Numbered from the stretch's first letter, positions 1-8,640 are shown. The stretch: 64,000 bases of DNA from Pantoea agglomerans (GCF_021397715.1 NZ_CP090208.1:484341-548340); one strand, 5' to 3'. Made by a program: numbers and translations. The notes: generated from the sequence alone by a model not told the origin.

Positions 1-189
1 GGCGGTATGACCTTTCAGATCGACCACTTTGGTGCCGTCGCAGTGATATTCCATCACCTCTGCCAGCGAGCCGACCGCGACAAATTTACCTTCGCGGATG
101 GCAACGGCGTCGGCAACCGGATTGCTGCGGTCCACAGTGTGAAATTTGCCGTTGGTTAATATCAGTTCTGCTTTACCCAGCGTAACCAT
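1..189 (-). CDS. YtcJ-like amidohydrolase, N-terminal part only
   Basis: The minus strand opens with ATG at 187-189 behind a strong AGGAGG and runs off the left edge after 63 codons. The visible protein contains ILTNGKFHTVD, AVAIREGKFVAVG and VVDLKGHT, the usual N-terminal beta-sandwich of family 3 (YtcJ-type) metal-dependent amidohydrolases. The catalytic barrel and its metal ligands lie outside the window, so substrate cannot be inferred. It is divergent from the isochorismatase-fold hydrolase at 481, and the shared upstream region carries a palindrome at 300-329. Confidence 0.75.
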   Translation of the reverse strand, partial: MVTLGKAELILTNGKFHTVDRSNPVADAVAIREGKFVAVGSLAEVMEYHCDGTKVVDLKGHTA

Positions 190-296
190 AGATCCTCCTG
201 AATGGGGTTGTCCGACTTGCAGCGGGACAGGAAGTGCGCTGCAGGGAGCAGGGCACGAATAGACCGGATTATGGTGAGTGGTCTGTTGGAGCGTCT

Positions 297-330
297 AGTT
301 ATACGAAGGGATACCTATACCTTCGTATAG
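297..330. promoter_or_regulatory. Perfect inverted repeat in divergent promoter region
   Basis: TATACGAAGG (300-309) and CCTTCGTATA (320-329) form a perfect 10-bp inverted repeat with a 10-bp spacer. A further GTTATACG follows at about 330-337. It lies between two divergent genes, so it is a likely operator for a dimeric regulator not encoded in the window, although it could also form an RNA hairpin. Confidence 0.5.
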
Positions 331-480
331 TTATACGCAGAGATAATAGTTTGCCCTCGCTCGCCGCCCTACACTGCGAACCAGACAGCCAGCGCAAGCC
401 GCATTCAGGCGTGCTGCCCGTCCTTTTTGCTCCGTTACGGTTTACGGAAATCCAGTTACTTAACCTCTATGGGTGAACAC

Positions 481-1173
481 ATGTCCAACGCTAAACTTGA
501 AGTCCTGACGCCACATAACAGCCAGATTATTTTCATCGACCAGCAGCCGCAGATGGCGTTTGGCGTGCAGTCAATTGACCGTCAGGTTCTGAAAAACAAC
601 ACGGTTGCGCTGGCGAAAGCGGCCAAAGTTTTCAACATTCCCACCATCATCACCACCGTAGAAACAGAGAGCTTTTCTGGTCACACCTACCCGGAGCTGC
701 TGGACGTGTTTCCGGGTCAGGACATTTTAGAGCGCACCTCAATGAACTCCTGGGATGACCAGAAAGTCCGTGATGCGCTGGCCGCCAACGGCAAGAAAAA
801 AGTGGTGGTTTCCGGTCTGTGGACCGAAGTGTGTAACAACAGCTTTGCGCTGTGCGCGATGCTGGAAGGGGATTATGAAATTTATATGGTGGCGGATGCC
901 TCAGGCGGTACCACCAAAGAAGCGCATGATTATGCCATGCAACGCATGATTCAGGCTGGCGTCGTGCCGGTTACCTGGCAGCAGGTGATGCTGGAGTGGC
1001 AGCGTGACTGGGCCAACCGCGATACCTATGATGCGGTAATGAATATCGCCAAAGAGCATTCGGGCGCTTACGGCATTGGCGTCGATTACGCCTACACCAT
1101 GGTGCACAAAGCGCCATCACGTCAGAAGAGCGAGCATCGCACACTGGCGCCTGTTCACGCGCCTGTACGCTAA
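481..1173 (+). CDS. Isochorismatase-family cysteine hydrolase (YcaC-like)
   Basis: The 230-residue protein has the cysteine-hydrolase layout: a catalytic Asp region near the N-terminus (IIFIDQQPQMAFG), a Lys-rich strand (GKKKVVVSGLWTE), and the nucleophile Cys in WTEVCNNSFA followed by MVADASGGTT. Hydrolases of this family cleave amides or similar bonds, and the substrate is unknown here. The start at 481 gives the usual N-terminus; in-frame ATGs at 427 and 469 would add residues with no family support. It leads a run with two XapX genes and a receiver protein and is divergent from a YtcJ-like amidohydrolase. I infer that the two hydrolases act in one catabolic route. Confidence 0.85.
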   Translation: MSNAKLEVLTPHNSQIIFIDQQPQMAFGVQSIDRQVLKNNTVALAKAAKVFNIPTIITTVETESFSGHTYPELLDVFPGQDILERTSMNSWDDQKVRDALAANGKKKVVVSGLWTEVCNNSFALCAMLEGDYEIYMVADASGGTTKEAHDYAMQRMIQAGVVPVTWQQVMLEWQRDWANRDTYDAVMNIAKEHSGAYGIGVDYAYTMVHKAPSRQKSEHRTLAPVHAPVR

Positions 1174-1234
1174 GTTGCGGGTGGCTGAACGGCACTTTGT
1201 GCCGGTCAGCACTGCCGCAAAACAGGAGCGGGAT

Positions 1235-1459
1235 ATGAGTCCACTACTGATTTCACTGGGTGCAGGCGTATTGATTGGCCTGCTGTATGCGCTGCTCAAT
1301 GTCCGGTCACCGGCACCGCCCGCGATTGCGCTGGTCGGCCTGCTGGGTATGCTGCTGGGCGGCGCGCTGATGCATGCCTGGCTTCCGGCCTCCAGACCGG
1401 TGACCACGCTGCTGCAGCCGGCCGTTTCCGGCGATGCCACGTCACATCGGGTAGGCTAA
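1235..1459 (+). CDS. XapX domain (DUF1427) membrane protein, copy 1
   Basis: This 74-residue protein has two predicted membrane helices. The first is GAGVLIGLLYALLNV, then comes the conserved SPAPPAIALVGLLGMLLG hairpin typical of XapX/DUF1427. The ATG at 1235 has GGAGCGGG just upstream; a longer reading from 1076 overlaps the hydrolase gene and is rejected. Function of the family is unknown. It has a paralogue immediately downstream, and both follow the cysteine hydrolase with short spacing, suggesting one transcript. Confidence 0.85.
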   Translation: MSPLLISLGAGVLIGLLYALLNVRSPAPPAIALVGLLGMLLGGALMHAWLPASRPVTTLLQPAVSGDATSHRVG

Positions 1460-1461
1460 AG

Positions 1462-1716
1462 ATGATGAAATCTTACGCTATTTCTCTGATTGTCGGGCTG
1501 CTGGCCGGCGTAGTCTATGCCCTGATCGACGTTAACTCGCCGGCCCCGCCGGTGATTGCGTTACTGGGACTGTTTGGCATGCTGGTGGGTGAGCAGTTGA
1601 TTCCACTGGGGAAACGCATCATTCGTCGCCAGCCGGTGACGCTGGCGTGGTTCCGCCACGAATGTGTGCCGAAAATCAGTGGCACACCGCCGCCGGGCGG
1701 CGATAAAGCACCCTAA
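1462..1716 (+). CDS. XapX domain (DUF1427) membrane protein, copy 2
   Basis: The 84-residue protein repeats the plan of the preceding gene: helix LIVGLLAGVVYALIDV, then SPAPPVIALLGLFGMLVG. It adds a soluble, basic, His/Cys-containing C-terminal tail (RHECVPKISG). It starts two bases after the previous stop, so the genes are probably translationally linked, and the pair may form a hetero-oligomer. Function is unknown. An alternative start one codon later (1465) is possible. Confidence 0.85.
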   Translation: MMKSYAISLIVGLLAGVVYALIDVNSPAPPVIALLGLFGMLVGEQLIPLGKRIIRRQPVTLAWFRHECVPKISGTPPPGGDKAP

Positions 1717-1753
1717 GTTCTCGCAGACGGGAGGACTTTCAGAGGATAATTGC

Positions 1754-2137
1754 ATGACGCTGTCACAGCGTATTGTCATTGTTGATGATGAACGCTCAGT
1801 CCGCAGTGGACTGAGTAATTTATTGCATTCTGACGGCTACACCACAGGATTATTTGAGTCGGGAGAGGCACTACTGGCCGATGACAATGCACTTTGTGAT
1901 GCGAGCCTGTTGATTATTGATGTCGGGCTCAAAGGGATGAGCGGCTTCGAGCTTTTTACCCTTCTGAAACAGCGTCCCTCTCTGCCACCGGTCATTTTTA
2001 TCTCTGCCGACCTGGAAGAGACCACCTTGTGGTATGCCATCGCGCTGGGCGCGCTGACCTTTTTCCGCAAACCGATTGAAGTTGATACCTTCCTGAACCT
2101 GATCCGCAGTGAACTGACGGCCGGGAAACAAGGCTAA
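1754..2137 (+). CDS. Single-domain response regulator receiver
   Basis: The 127-residue protein is one receiver domain and nothing else: acidic pocket VDDE, phospho-acceptor Asp56 in LLIIDVGLKGMSG, a Ser in the switch position (FISA) and the conserved Lys in FFRKP. With no output domain it would act by protein contact or as a phosphate relay. AGAGGA precedes the ATG at 1754. It shares the strand of the XapX genes and converges on a FixJ-type regulator. No histidine kinase is present in the window. Confidence 0.85.
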   Translation: MTLSQRIVIVDDERSVRSGLSNLLHSDGYTTGLFESGEALLADDNALCDASLLIIDVGLKGMSGFELFTLLKQRPSLPPVIFISADLEETTLWYAIALGALTFFRKPIEVDTFLNLIRSELTAGKQG

Positions 2138-2282
2138 TCGATTCAGCCCCTGTCAAGCTGCGTGTGACGGCGCTGCTGCCGGTCCCGGATCGTACCGGTA
2201 TCGCGCCTGGTCGCGCCTGAAAATCACCTGTGCGGTAAAAGTGCACCGCTGCGGCGGGTCACCAGCCGCAGGCTGCCTCGCC

Positions 2283-2903
2283 TCAGCGGCGTCGGGTTTG
2301 GGCGATATTGAGCCGTTCTGCTGCCCGCACGAGATCAGACAATGAGCGCGCATTCATCTTTTCCATCACTCGCCGCTTGTGTACTTTGGCGGTAATTTCG
2401 CTAACGCCCATTTCAGCGGCGATCTGTTTGTTCAGCAGGCCGCTGATCGCCAGCAGCATCACCTCGCTTTCGCGTGGCGTCAGGGTCTGATGGCGCAGGG
2501 TCATCTCCCGTTTCTCCTGTGACGTCGCCATGTTCTGTTCAGCAATCCGCATCGCTTCGGAGACCGCCTGCAGGATACGGTCAGGATCAACCGGCTTGGT
2601 CAGAAACTCATAAGCGCCGGTTTTCATTGCCCGGACCGTCACAGGAATGGTGCCAAAGCCGGTTAAGAAAATGGTGGGGATGGTGTAACCGCGATCGATT
2701 AACACCTGAGCGACCTCAAATCCATCCGCGCCCGGCATATTAATATCCAGAATCAGGCAGCAGGGAAGCGGGGCAAAGTCGTGTGCCAGAAAATCATCTG
2801 CGGAAGAAAAAGAAATAACCTCGTAATTGTCTGAGCTGAGCAGATTGCTCAGGGCAGTGGTAACCGCGGCGTCGTCGTCAACGATATATACGATGTGATT
2901 CAT
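2283..2903 (-). CDS. FixJ/NarL-type two-component response regulator
   Basis: The 206-residue protein has a receiver domain (acidic VDDD at 8-11, Asp53 in LILDINMPG, Thr in FLTGFG, Lys in LTKP) and a LuxR-type helix-turn-helix in the last 65 residues (LTPRESEVMLLAISGLLNKQIA, EMGVSEITAKVHKRRVMEKM, each quoted in part). This is the FixJ/TtrR architecture, which activates transcription when phosphorylated. Its kinase is not nearby. It converges on the single receiver gene at 1754, which may compete for the same kinase. A long AT-rich region lies upstream. Confidence 0.9.
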   Translation of the reverse strand: MNHIVYIVDDDAAVTTALSNLLSSDNYEVISFSSADDFLAHDFAPLPCCLILDINMPGADGFEVAQVLIDRGYTIPTIFLTGFGTIPVTVRAMKTGAYEFLTKPVDPDRILQAVSEAMRIAEQNMATSQEKREMTLRHQTLTPRESEVMLLAISGLLNKQIAAEMGVSEITAKVHKRRVMEKMNARSLSDLVRAAERLNIAQTRRR

Positions 2904-3732
2904 AGAGATCTCATTCCAGCCAGTCAGAGAAGATTCACGTCTGGAGGATTTAATGTGATGAGCAGTTATTTCATTCTGTGCCTGTCAGCCACGGAAAACC
3001 GCCAGTGTTGATTGAATATTATCATAACAATTTTCATTATCATCTAATAATTACGTCATGGATGAAATTCAGATAACCAACTGAAAATAATGGTTAAATG
3101 ATGAGCGAAAGCCGGAGTTTTCACCCGAATAATTGTGCTCTGCTAACCAACAAGCCGTCATCAAAGCCGATTAAGACTGTCATCATTTCGTCATTTTTTT
3201 TAGGTCAGCAGAATAGTGCTGCCTGCAAAGCGAAATAATCCATAGCACCATTAACGGCCCGCAATTGTCAGGGCGAGGGTTTAATCGGGCATTCTGACAA
3301 AAAGAAGCAGCCGGTACGTCATTATTTTTTATTATGTCAGCGCGCGGCTGTGAGTGGCTGGTTTATTTGCCAATAAACCAGGTCCATTAATTCTTCATCT
3401 TAATCCCGCCTAATCGAACAATTAAGGACAAGGAATTTTTGCCAGCCAGCCGAGGCTCAGCCATCAATGCAGGTAAACGGCGGAAAGAGTCCGCCTCTGG
3501 CGGTGGTGCCATTGAGCAACAGTGCCTGAATAGTTACAACATACTATAAGTAATCTCAGTAACAGGATGAGCACCGCAGCCGTAAATGGTCGTAAAGGGA
3601 AAAATTCAGTCCTGCTGCGCGCATCGGACCTATCCGTTTGTATAACTATCCATCTTCGACGCTGACCGGAATAATTGCTTCAGCCGGAAATAGCGCCGGC
3701 TGCGTTTCAGACACTTTCAGTGCAGAGGGCTT
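2904..3732. other. 829-bp AT-rich intergenic region without a gene
   Basis: I see no convincing coding frame on either strand. The region holds the promoters of the divergent FixJ-type and AraC-type genes. The only clear structure is a perfect 10-bp inverted repeat with a 4-nt loop, CTGGTTTATT (3358-3367) and AATAAACCAG (3372-3381), which lacks a following T run. A small RNA could be hidden here, but nothing in the sequence proves one. Confidence 0.6.
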
Positions 3733-4236
3733 ATGTGTGAGAAAGTAAGCAGTGAGGCGAAACCGCCTGCGCCTGACAGTCATAGCGTTAAGGCAATCGA
3801 TGCCGTGGTCAGCGACATTCTGCCGTGGATTGAACAAAACCTGTTTGATGAACGGGTGCGGGTGAAAACCATCACCCGTAAAAGCGGCTACGGGCACTGG
3901 CATTTTCAGCGCGCCTTTCGCGACCGCACCGGTTACAACCTCGGGCAATATATCCGGCTTCGTCGGGTAATGCGTGCTGCGGTAGCGGTGATCGCCACCA
4001 ACAAAAGCCTGCTGGATATCGCGGTCGAAAACGGCTTTAGCAGCCAGCAGAACTTTACCCGCACATTCCGTAAATATCTGCTGCTGACGCCAGGCGCATT
4101 TCGGGATCACTATGGACACGATCTGCCCGCCTGCGAACGTTACCTGGCCGAACGGATCATTCCCGGCGCGGCGCCCTGGCTACGCGCTGCGCTGGCGGGG
4201 CATGAACATGGCACGGCTGTAAGCTGCGCAGCCTGA
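3733..4236 (+). CDS. AraC/XylS-family regulator (SoxS/MarA-sized)
   Basis: This 167-residue protein is mostly the two-helix-turn-helix AraC domain: WIEQNLFDERVRVKTITRKSGYGHWHFQRAFRD (in part) gives the first HTH, and SLLDIAVENGFSSQQNFTRTF with YLLLTPGAFRDHY gives the second, including the usual F.S...F.R.F..... P..FR signature. There is no effector-binding domain, as in SoxS, MarA and Rob, so activity may be set by its level. It lies 270 bp upstream of the formate dehydrogenase operon on the same strand and may regulate it, though this is only positional inference. Confidence 0.88.
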   Translation: MCEKVSSEAKPPAPDSHSVKAIDAVVSDILPWIEQNLFDERVRVKTITRKSGYGHWHFQRAFRDRTGYNLGQYIRLRRVMRAAVAVIATNKSLLDIAVENGFSSQQNFTRTFRKYLLLTPGAFRDHYGHDLPACERYLAERIIPGAAPWLRAALAGHEHGTAVSCAA

Positions 4237-4505
4237 TTGTCGCTGCGGTTCATGCGCGGACACGTCGCTTTAACTTAATAAATCTAATCAAAAGAAACAG
4301 CTGCGTCGGTAGCGGCTGTCTGCTTTTCCCGCTTAGTAAAAAGTCATTACATTTTAAAAAAGTTTAGGATTCAGAGAGTAACCCCAATAAGCGTAGCGGT
4401 ATCCGTGGCGTGGCTGTTAATCCTCACTAAGCTGAAGAGTCAACCCTATAAATACAGGGATATTTTTCGGCTGGAAGCTATTCGCAATGTCTTCATGAGG
4501 CTTAT

Positions 4506-7478
4506 ATGAGCGGAGAACACTGCACCATAATTTACAATGGTGAACGGTTAACCGGGTTAGCTGATCAACCCTTGATTGATTTTCTCGATGCGCAGGGAAA
4601 AAAACTGCCCCATGTCTGTTATCACCCGGCATTACCGCCTTTACAAAGTTGTGATGTCTGCTGGGTCGATGCCAATGGCGAGCGGGTTCGCGGCTGCACG
4701 TTGCGTACCCAGGAAGGATTAACGGTACAAAGCGAAGGCGAGGCGTTAAAAGCGGCGCAGCAGGAGGGGATGGATCGGATACTTAACCGCCATGAACTTT
4801 ACTGCACCGTCTGTGAACATAATACCGGCGACTGCACGCTTCATAATGCGGTCGCGGATATGCATATTCCGATTCAGTATTACCCGCATCAGCCCAAGCC
4901 ATACGCAAAAGATCATTCCAACCCGTTTTATACCTACGATCCTGACCAGTGCATTTTATGTGGCCGCTGCGTGGAGGCCTGTCAGAATGTCGAAGTGAAT
5001 GAAACCCTGTCGATTGACTATACCCAGGCACACCCGCGTGTGCTGTGGGATGGCGGCACCGAGATTGCCGGTTCAAGCTGCGTCAGCTGCGGACACTGCG
5101 TCACGGTCTGTCCCTGTAACGCGCTGCTGGAAAAAACCATGCAGCCAGATGCAGGACCCTTTACCGCGATGGATGAGGGACTGAAGCGCCCGTTGATCGA
5201 CTTCGTTAAAACGCTGGAAAACAGTATCGGCATGGAGCCGATTACCGGCGTGTCAAAAATTGATATGGCACTGCGCCAGGCTGAGATCAAACGGACCAAA
5301 ACCGTCTGCACCTATTGCGGTGTGGGATGCAGCTTCGAAATCTGGACGCGCGATCGCCACATCCTCAAAGTGCAGCCGGTGGCTGAGGCGCCCGCTAACG
5401 GCATCTCCACCTGCGTCAAAGGCAAATTTGGCTGGGATTTTGTCAACAGCCCGGAACGTCTGACGACCCCGCTGATCCGTGAAAATGGGCGCTTCCGGCC
5501 CGCCAGTTGGGATGAGGCGCTGCAGCGCGTCGCGGAGGGTTTACGGCGGGTGGCAGAGCAGTATGGTGGCGATGCGATTGGTTTTATCGGTTCGAGTAAA
5601 GCCAGCAATGAAGAAGCCTATCTGACCCAGAAAATTGCCCGACTGATCTTCGGCACCAACAACGTGGATAACTCCTCACGCTATTGCCAGAACCCGGCGA
5701 CAGAAGGGCTGTTTCGCACGGTAGGGTATGGCGGCGATGCCGGCACCATTCGCGATCTGCAGCAGACGGAACTGATCGTGATCGTTGGCAGCAATCTGGC
5801 TGAGAATCACCCTGTCATCGCTTCGCACATCAAGCAGAGCCACAAGCATCAGGGACAGAAACTGCTGGTCGTTGACCCGCGCCGTCATGAAATGGCCGAG
5901 CGTGCCGACCGCTATCTGCGAATCAAGCCCGGTACCGACCTGGTGTGGGCGTCGGCTATGGCCAGATATATGTTTGATCACGGCTATGCCGATCAGGCAT
6001 TCCTGGCGCAGCGGGTCAATCAGGTAGAGGAATACCGTGCATCGCTGGCTCCGTTTACCCTGGCCTATGCCAGCGAAATCTGTGGCCTGAGTCTGGATGA
6101 GCTGACCGCAGCAGCAGAGATGATCGGTCAGGCAGGCAGCGCCTGTATCTTGTGGGCGATGGGGATCACTCAGCATAGCCACGGAGCAGATACCAGCACC
6201 GCCTTATCCAACCTGCTGTTGGTCACCGGTAACTACGGTCGGCCGGGTACCGGCGGTTATCCGATGCGCGGCCATAATAATGTGCAGGGCGCCAGTGACT
6301 TTGGCTGCCTGAGCAATGTCTATCCGGGCTATGAAAAGGTCAGCGATGCCGCGGTGCGCGAGAAATGGGCGCGAGCCTGGGGCGTTGCGCCTGAGGCGCT
6401 GTCTGACCAGCCGGGCGCGGACAACTTTAAAATGGTGCAGCACGCCCATGAAGGAAAACTGCGCGCCATGTACATCACCGGAGAAGAAACCGCCTTTTCC
6501 GATGCGGATTCCACCAATGTGCATGAAGCCTTCAGTAATCTGGAGTTCATGGTGGTGCAGGACATTTTCATGAGCCGTACCGCGGAGTTCGCGGATGTGG
6601 TACTGCCGGGATGCCCCAGCGTGGAAAAAGAGGGCACCTTCGTTAATACCGAGCGGCGCATCCAGCACTTTTCACCGGCGATGGCACCGCTCGGTGACAG
6701 CCGGCCTGACTGGCAAATCTTTACCGATCTGGCGGCGCGTCTGGGCCATCCGTGGTATTACCCGAATCCGGGCGCGATCATGGCTGAAGCCGCGGGTATT
6801 GCGAAAATCTTTGCCGGCGTCAGCTATGAGAATCTGGTCGGCTGGCAGTCGCAAATCTGGCCGGTCAGCGCCGACGGCGAGAGTACGCCACTCCTCTATA
6901 CCGAACAGTTCCATTTCCCGGACGGCAAAGCGCGGCTCTATCCCTTGCAGTGGCAACCGCCGGCGGAACAGGAAGATGCGGAATACAATTTGCTGCTCAA
7001 CAATGGCCGGATGCTGGAGCACTTCCAGTCCACTAATCAGACCGGCCAGGGCGGGCGTTTCATGTCGCTGTCACCGAACGCGTTTGTCGAAATCTCGCCG
7101 CAGCTGGCTGCCGAACGTGGTCTGACGGAAGGCGAATGGGTTCGGATTGCGTCGCGACGTGGTTCGATCGATGTGCCGGTGGTGATCACCGATCGCGTAG
7201 CGGGCAATGTGCTGTTTATGCCGATTCACCACGGCAAAGATGGCGTCAATACCCTGACCGGTGAGCATCATGATCCGGACGTCAACACGCCCGCCTATAA
7301 AGAGGTCGCGGTAAACATGAAACGTGTGGAGCGGCGTATCCAGCCAAATCCTATACCGTTACACAATTTTCGCTATGGCAAACGCACGCCGCTGGATCAC
7401 CTGCCGGTCGAGCAAAAATGGCAGCAGGCTGGCTATCGCGAACCGCCTGAACATGTAGAAAAACCGGAGAAATTCTGA
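4506..7478 (+). CDS. FdhF-like formate dehydrogenase catalytic subunit (ForC-type)
   Basis: The 990-residue molybdoenzyme has, in order: an N-terminal 2Fe-2S ferredoxin domain (Cys in PHVCYHP, SCDVC, GCTL); an NuoG-like His-Cys3 cluster (HELYCTVCEHNTGDC); two 4Fe-4S ferredoxin motifs (CILCGRCVEAC and CVSCGHCVTVC); the FDH 4Fe-4S motif (CTYCGVGC); and the bis-MGD molybdopterin and dinucleotide-binding domains. The metal ligand is Cys394 in SSRYCQNPAT, so no selenocysteine is used, and Gln follows it where FdhF/FdnG have His. The family oxidises formate to CO2. The downstream DUF1641 gene overlaps by one base. This gene pair matches the Bacillus YjgC-YjgD/YrhE-YrhD (ForCE) arrangement, thought to deliver electrons towards quinone rather than NAD. 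Cytoplasmic: no signal peptide. Confidence 0.92.
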   Translation: MSGEHCTIIYNGERLTGLADQPLIDFLDAQGKKLPHVCYHPALPPLQSCDVCWVDANGERVRGCTLRTQEGLTVQSEGEALKAAQQEGMDRILNRHELYCTVCEHNTGDCTLHNAVADMHIPIQYYPHQPKPYAKDHSNPFYTYDPDQCILCGRCVEACQNVEVNETLSIDYTQAHPRVLWDGGTEIAGSSCVSCGHCVTVCPCNALLEKTMQPDAGPFTAMDEGLKRPLIDFVKTLENSIGMEPITGVSKIDMALRQAEIKRTKTVCTYCGVGCSFEIWTRDRHILKVQPVAEAPANGISTCVKGKFGWDFVNSPERLTTPLIRENGRFRPASWDEALQRVAEGLRRVAEQYGGDAIGFIGSSKASNEEAYLTQKIARLIFGTNNVDNSSRYCQNPATEGLFRTVGYGGDAGTIRDLQQTELIVIVGSNLAENHPVIASHIKQSHKHQGQKLLVVDPRRHEMAERADRYLRIKPGTDLVWASAMARYMFDHGYADQAFLAQRVNQVEEYRASLAPFTLAYASEICGLSLDELTAAAEMIGQAGSACILWAMGITQHSHGADTSTALSNLLLVTGNYGRPGTGGYPMRGHNNVQGASDFGCLSNVYPGYEKVSDAAVREKWARAWGVAPEALSDQPGADNFKMVQHAHEGKLRAMYITGEETAFSDADSTNVHEAFSNLEFMVVQDIFMSRTAEFADVVLPGCPSVEKEGTFVNTERRIQHFSPAMAPLGDSRPDWQIFTDLAARLGHPWYYPNPGAIMAEAAGIAKIFAGVSYENLVGWQSQIWPVSADGESTPLLYTEQFHFPDGKARLYPLQWQPPAEQEDAEYNLLLNNGRMLEHFQSTNQTGQGGRFMSLSPNAFVEISPQLAAERGLTEGEWVRIASRRGSIDVPVVITDRVAGNVLFMPIHHGKDGVNTLTGEHHDPDVNTPAYKEVAVNMKRVERRIQPNPIPLHNFRYGKRTPLDHLPVEQKWQQAGYREPPEHVEKPEKF

Positions 7479-7963
7479 TGGCTGAAAGGATGAAATATCA
7501 GGTCACGCCGACCCGGACTGAACCCACTGCCAGAGAGGCGATGGACGAGTTGATTGAAAATCTGCATCAGCATGGTTTTCTGCGGCTGGCGAACGATCTG
7601 GTCAAGTCGAACAGCGAGGTCAGCAAGATCCTGGTGTCCGGTCTGAACCAGCCCGGCACCCAGAGTGCGTTGCAAAACCTCTCACTGCTGATGATGACCT
7701 TAGGCAGCGTGCCGCCGGAACGGTTTAATCATCTGCTGCTCGCCCTGCGGGATGCGGCGATGGCGATTAAACCGGCCAGAGAAGAGGCTAACAGCGGGAA
7801 AGCTGCGCCAGGCATCCGCGGCATTATCCGGCTGCTCAATGATGATGAACTGTGGCGTGGCCTGAGCCCGGTTTTATCGGCACTCAAGGTGTTCTCACGG
7901 CAACTCGACGGCGAAGAGCAAAAGCCGATCACGCGCTTCAGCGGTAAGCGCAGCCTGGAGTAA
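7478..7963 (+). CDS. DUF1641 protein, partner of formate dehydrogenase (ForE-like)
   Basis: The 161-residue DUF1641 protein contains EAMDELIENLHQHGFLRLAND and, near the C-terminus, the family core GIRGIIRLLNDDELWRGLSPVLSALKV (both quoted partly). It is soluble and helical, with no cofactor motif. Its start codon shares one base with the stop of the dehydrogenase gene (TGATG), so translation is coupled. In Firmicutes, DUF1641 proteins are the small subunit of ForCE-type formate dehydrogenases. Here the fused gene order supports the same role, possibly linking the enzyme to the membrane or the quinone pool. Confidence 0.88.
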   Translation: MAERMKYQVTPTRTEPTAREAMDELIENLHQHGFLRLANDLVKSNSEVSKILVSGLNQPGTQSALQNLSLLMMTLGSVPPERFNHLLLALRDAAMAIKPAREEANSGKAAPGIRGIIRLLNDDELWRGLSPVLSALKVFSRQLDGEEQKPITRFSGKRSLE

Positions 7964-7970
7964 CCGCGTC

Positions 7971-7995
7971 AGAGGGTGCGCTTACCGCACCCTCT
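7971..7995. terminator. Hairpin between convergent genes
   Basis: AGAGGGTGCG (7971-7980) and CGCACCCTCT (7986-7995) form a perfect 10-bp stem with a 5-nt loop between the stop codons of DUF1641 and the convergent GFA gene. There is no strong T tract on either side, so termination strength is uncertain. Confidence 0.6.
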
Positions 7996-8000
7996 GCGAC

Positions 8001-8405
8001 TCAGGCCGGTTTATAGATCAGATGTCCGGCTACGCCACCGGCACCGCCATCTTTAGGATGGTGGATGCCGTCGCTCACCGGCACATCGGTAAAATCAAAC
8101 GGTGAAATCCCCGCCAGACAGGCAACGTTAACGCCATACTGGTCAGGCTGTGAGCGGCTCTGATGGAAGGTATAAATGCCGCACACTGAACAGAAGTAGT
8201 GGCCAACCTGTTTGCTATTGAAGCGGTATTCGGTGAGCTGATCTTTGCCGCGCGTCATCTCGATTTCACGGGCAAATACCACCACAGCGCCGCGCATCCG
8301 ACAGAACGAGCAGTTACAGCGCCGTACCGTATTAAATCCATCCTTCAGCGTTACGCTGAACGCCACTGCACCACAATGACATTGTGCTGACATCTCATTT
8401 TGCAT
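8001..8405 (-). CDS. GFA/CENP-V family zinc protein
   Basis: The 134-residue protein has the Cys-rich glutathione-dependent-formaldehyde-activating (GFA) fold: CHCGAV, RRCNCSFCRMRG, and the distal FCSVCGIYTFHQSR pair that complete the two zinc sites. The start at 8405 is chosen because GGAG lies seven bases upstream; a longer frame reaching 8513 has no ribosome site. Most GFA proteins have no proven enzymatic role. Its position beside a formate dehydrogenase operon is suggestive of C1 metabolism, but the genes are convergent and separately transcribed. Confidence 0.85.
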   Translation of the reverse strand: MQNEMSAQCHCGAVAFSVTLKDGFNTVRRCNCSFCRMRGAVVVFAREIEMTRGKDQLTEYRFNSKQVGHYFCSVCGIYTFHQSRSQPDQYGVNVACLAGISPFDFTDVPVSDGIHHPKDGGAGGVAGHLIYKPA

Positions 8406-8640
8406 GGTCAACTCCTGAACCGTCCGGACATCCGGATATAAAAATATAGGCCATGATGGTCTGTTGTGCGGAATACCGAATATTGCTTCGCCTGCCGCCG
8501 CATTGATTGCCAAAGCGTTTCATTTCTCCCACTGCTCTTGCTTTTTCACTGATCTGGATCGTGGTAAATCCTGAGCTGTCATGAAAAGGTGATTTACCTT
8601 CGGCCTGATAATAACGAGTAAGCAAGGAGCATGAATAACG

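Noticed and set aside
300..329. loxP-like site
   Set aside because: The arms share the 9-mer TATACGAAG with loxP, but their orientation around the spacer is reversed and the rest differs, so Cre recognition is not expected. Treated as an operator-like palindrome.
4506..7478. Selenocysteine formate dehydrogenase
   Set aside because: The active-site codon 394 is TGC (Cys), and no in-frame TGA interrupts the gene.
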